DNA from: Chloroflexota bacterium
GTDB lineage: Bacteria; Chloroflexota; Anaerolineae; Anaerolineales; UBA4823
Direction of reading: 5' to 3'
NCBI GenBank assembly: GCA_030636125.1
Contig: DAOVXM010000072.1
Coordinates: 1 to 9,130, forward strand
Length of the DNA stretch: 9,130 nt
Shown here: positions 1 through 6,922 of the stretch, one piece after another
Layout: every line of letters starts with the position of its first letter
How positions within the stretch are numbered: the first letter of the stretch is position 1
The notes under the pieces: model-generated
Told to the model about the DNA's origin: nothing
The model's input: only the letters and a program-made list of their open reading frames with translations
Database searches by the model: none
Position numbers and translations under genes: made by a program

Positions 1-2348
1 GGGATAGCTACAATATTATAGAAAAACGCCCAGAATAAGTTCTGTTTGATCGTACGCAGAGTACGCCGAGATAGATCGATAGCACGTGCTACCCCTCGGA
101 GATCACCACTTATTATCGTCACAGGAGCAGCTGCCATAGCAACATCAGTACCTGTGCCTATAGCTATGCCTACGTCAGCTTGCGCCAGTGCTGGCGCATC
201 ATTAATTCCATCTCCAACCATAGCTACTACTTCCCCTGCTTCTTGCATTTTTTCTACCTCAAGAGTCTTATCTGCAGGAAGCACTTCAGCTAAAATAGTA
301 TCAACATTTACTTCTTTTCCGATAGCCTCAGCAGTTTGTTGGTTGTCTCCTGTGATCATAGCAATAGTCAAATCCATATTATGTAATTCTTCGATCGCCT
401 CTATCGAACCGTCTTTTACCGTGTCAGCAACACCGATTACCCCCTGCACGGAACCATCAACAGCAACAACCATAGCAGTTTTTGCCTCGCTTTGTAATCG
501 TTCCACTACAGGACCCAGGCCATTCATAGCCAGGTTATTCGCTTGCATCATTCTTTGGTTGCCAACAAGAACTAAGTGTCCATCAATTTGAGCTTTCACA
601 CCATGTCCCGCTTCTGCAAGAAAACCTTCTGGTTGACTCAATATCATCGAACGAGAGCTTGCCTCTGCCCATATCGCTTCCCCAAGAGGATGTTCACTTC
701 CCTGTTCAACTGAGGCTGCCATGCGTAATAATTCAAATGTAGCAGCTTGATCTAGATTATCCATTCTATGATCAGACATCCATCCATCACTCACCACAAT
801 ATCAGTGACGGCTGGTTGCCCACGTGTGATCGTCCCTGTTTTATCAAGAATGACAGTAGAAGTACCACCAGCAACTTCTAAAGCCTCGCCGGATTTGAAT
901 AATATACCCATCTCAGCGCCTCTTCCAGTACCAACCATAACGGCGGTTGGTGTTGCTAAACCCATCGCACAAGGACATGCAATTACCAACACAGCCACCA
1001 TATTGATTAATGCCCGCGTGAACAAGTCCACATCCGAGTCTACTGGCAAAGGTATGATAAAGTACCAGACAAAGAATGTACCAACAGCAATAGTAATTAC
1101 AACCGGTACAAAGATCGCAGAGACCTGGTCTGCCAACTTCTGGATTGGAGCCTTACTTCCTTGAGCTTCTTCTACTAATTTGATAATTTGTGAAAGGACA
1201 GTATCCTTGCCAACTTTTGTTGCCTCAAATTTCAACATCCCCAATTTATTTAGCGTGGCTCCAATAACTTGGCCTCCAGGTTCCTTATTTACAGGCAGCG
1301 ATTCTCCAGTCAACATCGACTCATCCACACTCGAACGCCCTTCAACCACAACTCCATCGACAGGAATTTTCTCACCAGGACGAACGACTACAAAATCACC
1401 AACCAACACATCATCGACTGGAACTTCCATCTCTTTCCCATCTCGGATGATATGTGCTGTTTTGGCCTGTAAACTCATTAATTTTTTGATTGCTTCGCTA
1501 GTCCTACCTTTTGCCCGCGCTTCAAGATATTTCCCTAATTTGATGAGGGTGATAATTACCGCCGCTGTTTCGAAATAAACATGCCCAGGAATCAAACCAA
1601 GTACTACTGCGACAGAGTAAAAGTACGCGGCTGATGAACCCATCGCTATCAGCACATCCATGTTCGCTGAGCCATTCCGCAACGCTTTGTAAGCTCCTAA
1701 GTAATACTGCCAACCTACATAAAATTGCACTGGAGTAGCCATGGCCCACATTAGCACATCTAGGAATAGAGATTGAGCAAGACTTGGTGGGAGAAGACCA
1801 AAATCACGGGCCATTGATAGTACAAGTAATGGCACGGTGAAGATTAGGCCAACTTTGAGGTAATGTCGTTGTTTAGCGATTTCAGTATCACGAGCTTGTT
1901 GTTCAACATCTTCCACACCACCGCCAATCTCAACTGCCTCAAATCCAGCCGAGGCTACTACTTGACGGATCTCAGCTTGGTTGACCACAGTAGGGATATA
2001 CCTCACCCGAGCTCGTTCTCTGGTGAAACTGACCTGTACATCTTGTACCCCCTCTAATTGCAATATGGTCTTTTCTAAACGACGGGCGTCGTTATCGTCA
2101 CTCATGCGATGTATGATTAAATCCGCTTCTCCGGTCGCTACATCATACCCAGCACGTTTTATTCGACTAACTAAATCATCCAATCCCAATGAATCAGGAT
2201 TCATATCAATACTGGCGCGCTCCGACGAAAGATTGACGGTAACATTTTCAACTCCATTAACCTTCTTAAGGTTTCGCTCAACTGTCGCCACGCAATTGGC
2301 GCATGTCATGCCAGTAATCGGCAGTGTAATATGTATAGAATCAGGCAT
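1..2348 (-). CDS. copA: Cu(I)-exporting P1B-type ATPase CopA (3' end outside the window)
   Basis: This inner-membrane pump exports Cu(I) from the cytoplasm using ATP. The visible 782 residues are open throughout. In order they show an N-terminal HMA domain with metal ligands C16/C19 in GMTCANC; a second HMA-like domain (about 75-143) in which the CxxC is replaced by D84-D-N-D87; membrane helices from about 165 to 275; the actuator TGES (347-350); the transport-site CPC (458-460); the phosphorylation motif DKTGT (D502); the SEHP nucleotide-binding motif (H553); GDGIND (712-717); and the M7 'YN' pair (777-778). CPC plus YN fits the Cu(I) subgroup. About 45-55 residues, including M8 and its expected MxxSS, are missing beyond the left edge. 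It is the last visible gene of csoR-copZ-copA, 76 bases after copZ. The ATG at 2346-2348 has only a weak GGA ahead of it and may be read by coupling to a short upstream frame. Confidence 0.96.
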   Translation of the reverse strand, partial: MPDSIHITLPITGMTCANCVATVERNLKKVNGVENVTVNLSSERASIDMNPDSLGLDDLVSRIKRAGYDVATGEADLIIHRMSDDNDARRLEKTILQLEGVQDVQVSFTRERARVRYIPTVVNQAEIRQVVASAGFEAVEIGGGVEDVEQQARDTEIAKQRHYLKVGLIFTVPLLVLSMARDFGLLPPSLAQSLFLDVLMWAMATPVQFYVGWQYYLGAYKALRNGSANMDVLIAMGSSAAYFYSVAVVLGLIPGHVYFETAAVIITLIKLGKYLEARAKGRTSEAIKKLMSLQAKTAHIIRDGKEMEVPVDDVLVGDFVVVRPGEKIPVDGVVVEGRSSVDESMLTGESLPVNKEPGGQVIGATLNKLGMLKFEATKVGKDTVLSQIIKLVEEAQGSKAPIQKLADQVSAIFVPVVITIAVGTFFVWYFIIPLPVDSDVDLFTRALINMVAVLVIACPCAMGLATPTAVMVGTGRGAEMGILFKSGEALEVAGGTSTVILDKTGTITRGQPAVTDIVVSDGWMSDHRMDNLDQAATFELLRMAASVEQGSEHPLGEAIWAEASSRSMILSQPEGFLAEAGHGVKAQIDGHLVLVGNQRMMQANNLAMNGLGPVVERLQSEAKTAMVVAVDGSVQGVIGVADTVKDGSIEAIEELHNMDLTIAMITGDNQQTAEAIGKEVNVDTILAEVLPADKTLEVEKMQEAGEVVAMVGDGINDAPALAQADVGIAIGTGTDVAMAAAPVTIISGDLRGVARAIDLSRRTLRTIKQNLFWAFFYNIVAI

Positions 2349-2383
2349 TATAAAAATCCATTCAAGCAGCAATAAATTGTCAT
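2348..2383 (-). other. Possible 11-codon leader ORF (Cys-Cys) coupled to copA
   Basis: A short frame starts with ATG at 2381-2383 and reads [11 protein letters not shown]. Its TAA stop shares one base with the copA ATG (TAATG). An AGGA lies 3 bases upstream, which is close for a ribosome binding site, while copA itself has only a weak GGA. The arrangement fits translational coupling. The paired cysteines could make translation sensitive to copper or cysteine supply, but this is inference and a frame this short can arise by chance. Confidence 0.3.
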
Positions 2384-2424
2384 ATATCCTATGCAGTTTA
2401 TCAGGTTAGTAATAATTATGTTAC

Positions 2425-2634
2425 TTAGTTCTCAGCAACTGGATAGTTGATCTCAGTCAATAACGATTTTAATTGCGCTTCAGAAGCCGGTGGCTCAAAA
2501 GTAATCGTTGCTTGTCTCGTTTCTTGATTCGCTTCAACGGATTTAACACCATCTAAATCACTCACTTCCATCTGGATAGTATGGACACAGTGGCCACATG
2601 AGATATCGGGGATAGAATACGTTACAGTAGTCAT
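2425..2634 (-). CDS. copZ: CopZ-like copper chaperone (single HMA domain)
   Basis: This 69-residue cytoplasmic protein consists of a single heavy-metal-associated domain with the βαββαβ pattern. Its metal-binding loop is S12-C13-G14-H15-C16, so Cu(I) would be bound by C13 and C16. Proteins of this type carry Cu(I) to the N-terminal domains of CopA and can pass it to CsoR. The length is normal for CopZ. The start is well supported: AAGGAG (2640-2645) lies 5 bases ahead of the ATG. The gene sits between csoR (82 bases upstream) and copA (76 bases downstream) on the same strand, the usual copper operon order. A mercury-binding MerP-like role is formally possible because the fold is shared, but the neighbours argue for copper. 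Confidence 0.93.
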   Translation of the reverse strand: MTTVTYSIPDISCGHCVHTIQMEVSDLDGVKSVEANQETRQATITFEPPASEAQLKSLLTEINYPVAEN

Positions 2635-2698
2635 TTTTTCTCCTTTGAACTTTTTGGTTTATAACTTGAAAAATTGTTATTAAATCCTTCGTTTGATG

Positions 2699-2716
2699 CT
2701 ATCAACTGTCTGATAG
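2699..2716 (-). repeat. Small hairpin directly after the csoR stop codon
   Basis: CTATCA and TGATAG form a perfect 6-base-pair stem around a 6-base loop, abutting the csoR stop codon in the csoR-copZ gap. No U-run follows on the minus strand, so it is unlikely to be a full terminator. It could be an mRNA-stability or processing element, or chance. Confidence 0.3.
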
Positions 2717-2986
2717 TTACACCTTGGAAGTTGCTTCAAAAACACCAGTAATCTCCTTAAGGACGCGCTCGCGTTCATCTGGGTCATCACCTCTTACTGC
2801 CATAATTAAACACGAGTTGAGGTGCTCATCAAGAATAATAGAACTGATCTTATTTAATGCTGCTTGAACAGCTTGTATTTGCCGGATGACATCAATACAA
2901 TAAGCATCTTCTTCTACCATACGTTCTATGCCACGAATGTGACCTTCGACAGTTTTCAATCTCAATAATGCATTCTCATGCTTCAT
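2717..2986 (-). CDS. csoR: CsoR-type copper-sensing transcriptional repressor
   Basis: This is an 89-residue member of the CsoR/RcnR (DUF156) family, all-helical repressors that bind operator DNA when apo and release it on binding Cu(I). The N-terminal helix carries the family signature R9-L-K-T-V-E-G-H-I-R-G-I. The Cu(I) ligand set is complete as C30, H55 and C59, with Y29 next to C30 as in characterised CsoR proteins. This points to copper rather than the nickel/cobalt (RcnR) or formaldehyde (FrmR) branches. I chose the ATG at 2984-2986 because GGAGG (2996-3000) lies 9 bases before it; a TTG eight codons upstream is in frame but would put that GGAGG inside the gene. It is the first gene of the copper operon, with a dyad operator over its own promoter, so autoregulation is likely. 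Confidence 0.95.
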   Translation of the reverse strand: MKHENALLRLKTVEGHIRGIERMVEEDAYCIDVIRQIQAVQAALNKISSIILDEHLNSCLIMAVRGDDPDERERVLKEITGVFEATSKV

Positions 2987-3013
2987 GTGATTTGTCCTCC
3001 AAGGATACAACCT

Positions 3014-3042
3014 TATCCCTCCCCCACCAGGGGGGGGGCATA
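3014..3042 (-). promoter_or_regulatory. Candidate CsoR operator
   Basis: Reading the plus strand, TATCCCTCCCCC (3014-3025), a 4-base centre ACCA (3026-3029), then nine G (3030-3038) and CATA form an imperfect dyad. CsoR operators are typically GC-rich dyads with a C-tract, a short centre and a G-tract flanked by A/T. The site begins 27 bases ahead of the csoR ATG and covers the predicted transcription start just below the -10 box, a position where a bound repressor would block initiation. Binding itself is inferred. Confidence 0.65.
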
Positions 3043-3043
3043 T

Positions 3044-3071
3044 ATAATAACATTAATCCAAGTATTGTCAA
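3044..3071 (-). promoter_or_regulatory. Promoter of the csoR-copZ-copA operon
   Basis: On the minus strand there is a perfect -35 TTGACA (3066-3071), a 16-base spacer, and a -10 TATTAT (3044-3049). The predicted start of transcription (about 3036-3038) lies in the G-tract of the candidate CsoR operator. No other comparably good sigma-70-type promoter is visible for this operon. Confidence 0.7.
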
Positions 3072-3430
3072 GAGTTAAAAATCTCCAGGAAGAAAACCCG
3101 TAGCCAATTACTCAATAGTGAACTAAATCTTATGAATTGACTTAATGAAATGAATTATCAAATTCATCGGAATCCACAGATCCTGACCACTCATCCAGTG
3201 CAGTTCCAACTACCTTCGACAAGAGAAACACTGGTGGTGCACACTCCCCCATATTTTTATGACAAGTTAATATCAAAATATCGTACAACATAATTTCTGT
3301 AAATTTAGGCCGATGACCCATTTATCGAGTAGTTCAGAACATTTCAAATGACAAATAAATCCTGCCTGGTTCCTATCTTGCATGTCCTAAGATCCACTCA
3401 ACTTTACCATGATTACTCCAAGGGAAAAAC
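3072..3430. other. Intergenic stretch without a recognisable gene
   Basis: I see no supportable coding region, RNA gene or mobile element here on either strand. The only structure is short: ATGAATT occurs at 3132-3138 and 3150-3156 and inverted at 3161-3167, making a 7-base-pair dyad with loop ATCA at 3150-3167. CCAGTG (3195-3200) and CACTGG (3229-3234) form a second, longer-range inverted pair. These could be regulator sites or decayed sequence. Confidence 0.5.
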
Positions 3431-3459
3431 TTGAAAGTAGAGCCATTGCATGTTATATT
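3431..3459 (+). promoter_or_regulatory. Promoter of the tlpA operon
   Basis: TTGAAA (3431-3436; 5 of 6 matches to the -35 consensus) is followed by a 17-base spacer and TATATT (3454-3459; 5 of 6 matches to the -10 consensus). The predicted transcript would begin near 3466, giving a 5' leader of about 60 bases before tlpA. Confidence 0.6.
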
Positions 3460-3527
3460 GAGCAAATTACAATAAAAATGTTGTGCTTGGGTAATAATCC
3501 AAACAATAGGTATATGTATTTTCAATC

Positions 3528-4091
3528 ATGAAACATCATTCATCTAAACGCTGGACAGCTTTCACAATTATCGTATTAGTATTTTTTGCAGGGTGGATTT
3601 GGATTAGTAAGGGTCCGGCGAGTAGCAATCTAGACGCGGAAGTGTCATTACCACATCAGGGATTCTCAGCTCCAGATTTTAGTTTGGAAACAATTCATGG
3701 CGAGACAGTCACATTGTCGGAACTCCAAGGACGACCCGTTATTATAAATTTATGGGCTAGCTGGTGCCCACCTTGTAGGGCGGAAATGCCTGCACTTCAA
3801 AATGTATACGAGGATTATCAAGATCAAGGACTTGTAGTATTAGCCGTTAATGCTACTGACCAGGATAACCTTGATGAGGCAATTGAATTTGCACAGGAAC
3901 ATTGGCTAACCTTTCCAGTGTTATTAGACGTCACTGGTATGGTCTCAAGAATGTACAAATTACAATCTTTGCCGACAACATTTTTTGTTGACGACACAGG
4001 AGTAATCCAAGAAATCGTAATAGGTGGCCCTATGGCGGAGGCTCTATTACGTGTTCGTGTTGAACAATTACTTGAGGGGGCACCTCGATGA
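3528..4091 (+). CDS. Membrane-anchored TlpA/ResA-type thiol-disulfide oxidoreductase
   Basis: This 187-residue thioredoxin-fold protein probably acts outside the cytoplasmic membrane. An N-terminal signal anchor (about 10-27) follows a basic start. After a short linker comes the AhpC/TSA-TlpA type domain with APDFSL (48-53), the active-site W79-C80-P-P-C83, and the cis-proline loop S-L-P149-T-T. Such proteins reduce disulfides in apocytochrome c (ResA/CcmG-like) or in cupredoxin and CuA-site proteins (TlpA-like). The substrate cannot be told from sequence. No Shine-Dalgarno sequence is visible before the ATG at 3528, so the start is less certain, but the anchor begins properly here. Its TGA overlaps the next ATG (ATGA), implying coupled expression with the Lgt-like protein. 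The copper operon lies divergently about 450 bases away, consistent with a role in copper-protein maturation, which is inference. Confidence 0.92.
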   Translation: MKHHSSKRWTAFTIIVLVFFAGWIWISKGPASSNLDAEVSLPHQGFSAPDFSLETIHGETVTLSELQGRPVIINLWASWCPPCRAEMPALQNVYEDYQDQGLVVLAVNATDQDNLDEAIEFAQEHWLTFPVLLDVTGMVSRMYKLQSLPTTFFVDDTGVIQEIVIGGPMAEALLRVRVEQLLEGAPR

Positions 4092-4879
4092 TGCCAATTT
4101 TACAAGTAGGACCTCTTTCTCTCCCCCTGCCAGCCCTAATTATAATCGCTGGGATATGGTTGGGAATAACTTTTTCCGAACGTCGAGCAAGTCACTACGG
4201 TGTAAGTGCAAACCATCTTGCCAATTTAATGTTATTAGCATTAATTGCAGGGCTGATCGGCGCAAGGCTGGCCTATGTCGCACGTTATCCTTCCGCATTT
4301 TATGAAAATCCTCTCGATATTTTTTCGCGCAACCCTGGTTTATTTGAACCTATTGGTGGTCTAGCTTTTGGATGTATCATCGCGGGCATTTATGCGCAGA
4401 GGAAAAAATTACCTCTATGGTCAACGCTAGACTCATTAACTCCGGCTCTAGCCGTTTTGGGAATTGCTATAGGCTTTAGCCATTTAGCATCAGGAAATTT
4501 TTTCGGATTACCTACAGACCTACCATGGAGTATAACATTATGGGATGCACACCGTCACCCTACACAGATATATGAAATAATTTTCGCGGCAATTATTTTA
4601 CTAGTAGTATGGCAAGGTCATTATATTTTCAAATTCAATAAACCTGGAACTGTTTTTCTTAGCTTTATAGCATTAACTGCTGCCGCCCATTTATTTATTG
4701 CAGCTTTTCGTGGTGATAGTATATTGGTCGCAACGGGTATCCGCAGGGACCAAATAATCGCCTGGGTAATTTTGGCAATCACCCTTTGGGGGTTAGGCAA
4801 GTTATGGTATACGAAGATAGATACCCAACTGAGTAATGCAACTCCCAATGAGTCTACAAATAATGAAAATTCAAATTAG
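4088..4879 (+). CDS. Lgt-family membrane protein with altered catalytic residues
   Basis: This 263-residue integral membrane protein has about seven hydrophobic helices (near 10-29, 45-65, 86-104, 117-134, 161-178, 188-206, 222-240) and a polar Asn/Ser-rich tail. It resembles prolipoprotein diacylglyceryl transferase: G-A-R60 near helix 2, G-G-L-A-F (90-94), L-P-T-D-L-P-W (141-147), the hallmark H157-P-T-Q-I-Y-E163, and F-R208 late in the protein. Against recalled E. coli Lgt motifs, the H of GGMSFHGG becomes G95, and the GRxGNFxNGE block becomes G129..H132..S135-G136-N137, so the equivalents of H103, R143, N146 and E151 appear lost. It may be a paralogue with another function rather than the housekeeping Lgt. 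GAGGGGG (4074-4080) lies 7 bases before the ATG, which overlaps the tlpA stop, so the two are probably made together. Confidence 0.8.
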   Translation: MMPILQVGPLSLPLPALIIIAGIWLGITFSERRASHYGVSANHLANLMLLALIAGLIGARLAYVARYPSAFYENPLDIFSRNPGLFEPIGGLAFGCIIAGIYAQRKKLPLWSTLDSLTPALAVLGIAIGFSHLASGNFFGLPTDLPWSITLWDAHRHPTQIYEIIFAAIILLVVWQGHYIFKFNKPGTVFLSFIALTAAAHLFIAAFRGDSILVATGIRRDQIIAWVILAITLWGLGKLWYTKIDTQLSNATPNESTNNENSN

Positions 4880-4909
4880 ATCTATCAACATTTATGGAGG
4901 CAATACTTA

Positions 4910-5290
4910 ATGGAAGTCGGATTCGAAATCAAGGTTCAACAGCCTTACCATATCTCTGTGACTAAAGTGATCGAAGCACTAAAGAAAGAGGGCTTCGGTG
5001 TGTTAACTCAGATCGATGTACAATCCACACTTAAAGAAAAAATTGGGGAGGACTTTCGTCCATATGTGATCTTAAGCGCATGCAATCCTCCTCTTGCGCA
5101 TCGGGCTTTGTCCCATGACGAAGTTAATGGACTAATGTCACCGTAGAAGCCGACGAAGAAGCGGGTTCAATAGTGCGTATTGTTAATCCCGAAGCAATGA
5201 TGACAGTTGGTGACTTATAAAGGTGACGATATACTTGTAGAAGTTGCCGCAGAAGCCCGTACTCGCTTAGAAAGAGTTGTACAATCATAG
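4910..5290 (+). pseudogene. DUF302-family gene broken by two compensating frameshifts
   Basis: The first 78 codons (ATG at 4910, GGAGG 9 bases upstream) match a DUF302 protein: E-A-L-K-K-E-G-F-G-V-L-T-Q-I-D-V, then F-R-P-Y-V-I-L-S-A-C-N-P-P-L-A-H-R-A-L. That frame stops at TAG 5144-5146. The family continues in another frame from about 5134 (N-V-T-V-E-A-D-E-E, then I-V-R-I-V-N-P-E-A-M-M) up to TAA 5218-5220. It then returns to the first frame at 5222 (G-D-D-I-L-V-E-V-A-A-E-A-R) and ends at TAG 5288-5290. Compared with the expected protein, about 13 bases, including the usual L-P-C segment, seem deleted near 5132 and one base added near 5217-5221. An intact gene would give about 130 residues. 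DUF302 has no firmly known function and its genes often lie beside thiol/copper genes. Sequencing error is an alternative explanation. Confidence 0.82.
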
Positions 5291-5324
5291 ACTGAATAAA
5301 TGATCATATATATATGGAGAAACT

Positions 5325-5681
5325 ATGGACAAAGTGTTTATTAAAAATCTAATAGCGCGCGGAATAATTGGAATCAATGATTGGGAACGTGAGAAACCAC
5401 AAGATATTCTGATAAACATAACCATGTTCGCAGACTTGAGGAAAGCTGGAACCACTGATGATATTTCAGACTGCGTTAATTACCGAACAACAGCGAAGAA
5501 AGTACTCTCCCATGCAGAATCTGCAAATCGCTTTACTGTGGAGGCGCTAGCAAACGATCTAGCAAAGATATGTCTGGAAGAACCTAAAGTAAGTATGGTA
5601 ATTGTGAGAGTAGAAAAACCAGGTGCCGTTAGGTTCGCGGACTCTGTAGGAGTCGAAATTGAGCGCAGACAGGAATCCTGA
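5325..5681 (+). CDS. folB: Dihydroneopterin aldolase FolB
   Basis: This 118-residue cytoplasmic enzyme converts 7,8-dihydroneopterin to 6-hydroxymethyl-7,8-dihydropterin and glycolaldehyde in tetrahydrofolate synthesis; the family forms octamers. The length and motifs align almost position for position with E. coli FolB: G-I-N-D-W20-E21-R (E21 is the pterin-anchoring acid), D-C50-V-N-Y53 (catalytic tyrosine), and V-E-K98-P-G-A-V (catalytic lysine). The C-terminus keeps V-G-V-E-I-E-R. GGAGA (5316-5320) is 4 bases before the ATG. folB overlaps the start of folK, the next enzyme, so the two are probably coupled. folE lies just beyond in the opposite orientation. No clear promoter is visible directly upstream, so it may be read from the tlpA promoter through the broken DUF302 gene. 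Confidence 0.96.
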   Translation: MDKVFIKNLIARGIIGINDWEREKPQDILINITMFADLRKAGTTDDISDCVNYRTTAKKVLSHAESANRFTVEALANDLAKICLEEPKVSMVIVRVEKPGAVRFADSVGVEIERRQES

Positions 5682-6168
5682 ACACTGGGTATACCTTGGA
5701 ATTGGATCGAATATTCACCCGCGTGAAAATTTACAGCGAGCAGTAGCTCTCTTAAGCAATTACGTTAGAATTGAGAAAGTATCCTCTGTATATAAAACCC
5801 CTTCTGTCGGGTCAGAAGGGCCAGATTTTCTCAACGCAGTGATTTTAATTCGAACTGATTTAACTTGCAATGAGCTAAAAAGAACCGCGATACTAGAAAT
5901 TGAGGAAAAACTAGGACGAGTACGTACCTCCGATAAAAACGCCCCTCGCACCATTGATATCGATATCTTAATTGAAGACAACGAACTTTACGATGACGAA
6001 GTTTGGGAACAGGCACATTTAGCTATTCCGCTTGCCGAACTAAATCCCGGCTATACGCACCCATCAATAAAGGAGACATTGCAACAGGTTGCCACAAATC
6101 TAGCACAAACTAAATCCATCTCACGGCAACGAAATATAATCATAGCACCATCTAGGCACGACTATTAA
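5659..6168 (+). CDS. folK: 6-hydroxymethyl-7,8-dihydropterin pyrophosphokinase (HPPK) FolK
   Basis: FolK transfers pyrophosphate from ATP to 6-hydroxymethyl-7,8-dihydropterin, the step after FolB in folate synthesis. The 169 residues show the start motif Y12-L-G-I-G-S-N, L-G-R87-V-R89, and the signature A95-P-R97-T-I-D100-I-D102, where D100 and D102 bind the two Mg ions and R87 and R97 match E. coli R82 and R92. The start is TTG at 5659, supported by AGGAG (5648-5652) 6 bases ahead and placing the first strand correctly; it overlaps folB by 23 bases. In the loop where E. coli has H115 and R121 (PH....R.F), this protein has D112 and Q118 by my ungapped alignment, so that ATP-side loop differs. 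The following P-L-A-E-L-N-P is typical. Confidence 0.94.
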   Translation: MSADRNPEHWVYLGIGSNIHPRENLQRAVALLSNYVRIEKVSSVYKTPSVGSEGPDFLNAVILIRTDLTCNELKRTAILEIEEKLGRVRTSDKNAPRTIDIDILIEDNELYDDEVWEQAHLAIPLAELNPGYTHPSIKETLQQVATNLAQTKSISRQRNIIIAPSRHDY

Positions 6169-6193
6169 TACATTTCTTGGAAAAGATAGGAAT

Positions 6194-6826
6194 TTATAAA
6201 ATTGGTGCTGCGCCTCGGGAAATATTGTCTAAGAACTCTTGGCGCGTAGCAATACTTTTTCGAAAATATCCCAACATTGACGAAGTGGTCATCCGGGCAC
6301 CATGCTTCTTTACACCACGCATAGTTGCACATAAATGAAGTCCCTCAACGACAACAGCAACGCCATGTGGATGAAGAAGCTCATTGATAAATTCTGCGAT
6401 TTGGCGTGTCATACGTTCTTGAACCTGTAATCGACGGGCAAACATATCCACAAGCCGCGGGATCTTTGATAAACCCAGAACACGCCCTTTTGGTAAGTAT
6501 GCAACATGAGCACGACCTAAGAAAGGTAGTATATGATGTTCGCATAGGCTGTAAAATTCGATATCACGGACAAGAACCATCTCATCATATGTAACGTCGA
6601 ATAGAGCATCATTTACCAAAGCAATAGGATCCTGTCGATAACCCGCTAAAAGTTCATCAAACATTCGCGCGACACGTTCGGGGGTACGCTCTAATCCAGC
6701 CCGTTCAGGATCTTCACCAAAGGCTCTTAACATCTGGACGGTTGCTTGTCGGATAGTATCTTGGTCAAGATCTGTATCCTGCCGCAAGTCAGCAATCTCA
6801 AGTAGCTTGGTAAAATTCTCTTCCAT
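6194..6826 (-). CDS. folE: GTP cyclohydrolase I FolE
   Basis: This 210-residue enzyme converts GTP to 7,8-dihydroneopterin triphosphate and formate, the first committed step of folate synthesis. The zinc ligands are all present: C95 and H98 in Y-S-L-C-E-H-H, and C166 in L-H-L-C-A-T-M-R-G, each offset by 15 from E. coli C110, H113 and C181. H97 matches H112, which is catalytic in the family. The R-T-P-E-R-V (47-52) and G-L-S-K-I-P-R-L-V (118-126) motifs are also present. An intact cysteine/histidine set marks the classical zinc (FolE1) type rather than the zinc-independent FolE2. The ATG is preceded by AGGAAAG (6830-6836). The gene is convergent with folK (25 bases apart) and has its own promoter, so it is controlled separately from folB-folK. 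The C-terminus (A-A-P-I-L) is unremarkable. Confidence 0.97.
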   Translation of the reverse strand: MEENFTKLLEIADLRQDTDLDQDTIRQATVQMLRAFGEDPERAGLERTPERVARMFDELLAGYRQDPIALVNDALFDVTYDEMVLVRDIEFYSLCEHHILPFLGRAHVAYLPKGRVLGLSKIPRLVDMFARRLQVQERMTRQIAEFINELLHPHGVAVVVEGLHLCATMRGVKKHGARMTTSSMLGYFRKSIATRQEFLDNISRGAAPIL

Positions 6827-6866
6827 AATCTTTCCTATTCATAATTTATTAGAGTTGATAGCCAAC

Positions 6867-6895
6867 AGTTTACCCGTAATATAAAGGATAGTCAA
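6867..6895 (-). promoter_or_regulatory. folE promoter
   Basis: On the minus strand TTGACT (6890-6895), a 17-base spacer and TAAACT (6867-6872) form a good sigma-70-type promoter. The start of transcription would be near 6860, giving a leader of roughly 35 bases before the folE ATG. Confidence 0.65.
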
Positions 6896-6922
6896 CAAAA
6901 CCGACTGTCGAATACCAATTAT

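Noticed and set aside
46..1578. Several plus-strand open frames of 67-181 codons opposite copA
   Set aside because: They lie antisense to an intact CopA frame that has every P-type ATPase motif in register, and their translations show no domain and have biased composition.
2699..2716. Terminator between csoR and copZ
   Set aside because: The stem is only 6 base pairs and no T-run follows on the coding strand, so it is listed only as a hairpin.
2987..3010. Longer csoR beginning at an upstream TTG
   Set aside because: The GGAGG at 2996-3000 would then be inside the gene, and the extra eight residues are not part of the family; the ATG at 2986 has that GGAGG at a proper distance.
4024..4305. 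Plus-strand open frame of 93 codons across the tlpA/lgt-like junction
   Set aside because: It is out of frame with both recognised proteins, has no ribosome binding site of note and shows no family resemblance.
4621..4848. Minus-strand open frame of 75 codons within the lgt-like gene
   Set aside because: It is the antisense shadow of hydrophobic helices.
5130..5222. Programmed frameshifting in the DUF302 gene
   Set aside because: No slippery heptamer or stimulatory structure is evident at either junction, and expected residues are missing at the first junction, which fits deletion rather than recoding.
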